Shown piece after piece: positions 63,688 through 64,000 of a stretch of 64,000 nt of DNA. The notes under the pieces are model-generated. The model did no database searches. It saw nothing but the letters and a program-made list of their open reading frames with translations, and was not told where the DNA came from. The stretch covers positions 1-64,000 of the forward strand of contig NZ_AVBF01000009.1 in the NCBI RefSeq assembly GCF_000770635.1, written 5' to 3'. Source of the DNA: Pontibacillus yanchengensis Y32. GTDB lineage: Bacteria > Bacillota > Bacilli > Bacillales > BH030062. The first letter of the stretch is position 1. Each line of letters begins with the position of its first letter. A program made the translations under genes and the position numbers.

Positions 63688-64000
63688 ATGACGCGTAATT
63701 ACCGACTTGGTATAGAATATGTAGATAAAGGTTCAACCAATAATATTTCAGACCAATTTTTACGATGGATAAATATAAATGGAAGTGGAATGAGAAATAC
63801 CCCAGGTATAAGACCTTTGAAGTATGTAAATAAACTCCTTGATGATGTACCTGCTTATATTATTTTAGTTACAAATGATAAAAGTTCGGGGGAAAAAAAT
63901 CCTTGGGATGATATAGTCGATTTTTCTTCTGGAGAAATTCTTTATTGGGGTGACGCGAAATGCCATATCGAAAAAAGGTACAACGAATTTGAAGGTAATA
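63688..64000 (+). CDS. Probable modification-dependent restriction endonuclease, 5' part
   Basis: ATG 63688 follows TAGGATGTG; 104 codons are inside the window and the frame runs out of it. The pattern NTPGIRPLKYV, AYIILVTNDKSS, WDDIVDFSSGEILYWGDAK resembles the N-terminal recognition domain of AspBHI/MspJI-related endonucleases (GGIRP, WxD, YxGD). If so, it would cut DNA bearing modified cytosines. The catalytic half is not visible, so the call is tentative. Confidence 0.45.
   Translation, partial: MTRNYRLGIEYVDKGSTNNISDQFLRWININGSGMRNTPGIRPLKYVNKLLDDVPAYIILVTNDKSSGEKNPWDDIVDFSSGEILYWGDAKCHIEKRYNEFEGN

Overview
The window is a chromosome segment of a low-GC, aerobic, spore-former-type Bacillota, most like the moderately halophilic Bacillaceae (Halobacillus, Pontibacillus, Virgibacillus and relatives). 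Grounds: a trpEDCFBA operon with a TRAP-type (G/U)AG leader, a yxlEFG-like set, a Dpp-type peptide permease, a thioredoxin-type arsC, strong AGGAGG ribosome sites with frequent TTG/GTG starts, and Bacillaceae dispersed repeats. The genus is inference.

Core half (about 1-32.2 kb). trpEDCFBA plus trpG (1060-7631) is one tightly overlapping operon. It has a TRAP-binding leader before trpE and a second, strictly 5-nt-phased TRAP site over the trpG ribosome site. Then come small proteins, psuG, a 1419-residue P-type ATPase with small membrane-associated neighbours, a five-gene dipeptide/oligopeptide ABC transporter on the minus strand (21.6-15.9 kb), a phiLC3-like holin-type protein, a 42-bp minisatellite, an SDR, an arsenic cluster (flavoprotein, two ArsR repressors, ArsB, ArsC) with recognisable operators, a YnfA-family protein and a yxlEFG-like ABC module. 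Long dispersed repeats lie at 1-530 and 27.9-28.8 kb.

Accessory half (32.2-64 kb). It starts at tRNA-Ala(GGC) with an adjacent phage-type integrase, followed by a tandem trio of overlapping tyrosine recombinases and an OLD-type ATPase/TOPRIM nuclease. Beyond this, G+C drops and genes become sparse and often broken. Present are secreted nucleases (an Endonuclease_NS_2 lipoprotein and a staphylococcal-type nuclease), a transposase with one nonsense codon, an AbiV pseudogene, an excisionase-like protein, and a cytosine methyltransferase remnant. Next to that remnant is an intact four-gene anti-phage operon: MORC/MutL-like GHKL ATPase, Z1 helicase, PD-(D/E)XK (DUF4420-type) protein and AIPR. The window ends with an integrase remnant, an AlwI-family restriction enzyme with a C5 methyltransferase, and the start of a probable modification-dependent endonuclease. 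This is a layered defence island.

The most unusual signals are: (1) the intact MORC/Z1/DUF4420/AIPR operon whose own methyltransferase appears decayed; (2) a tRNA in circularly permuted order at 39.75-40.01 kb, with the T-arm/acceptor/CCA half upstream of the acceptor/D-arm half, a perfect 7-bp acceptor stem and complementary outer flanks; (3) the doubly TRAP-controlled trp operon; (4) an orphan promoter-RNA-terminator unit at 58.5-58.7 kb resembling type I antitoxin RNAs.
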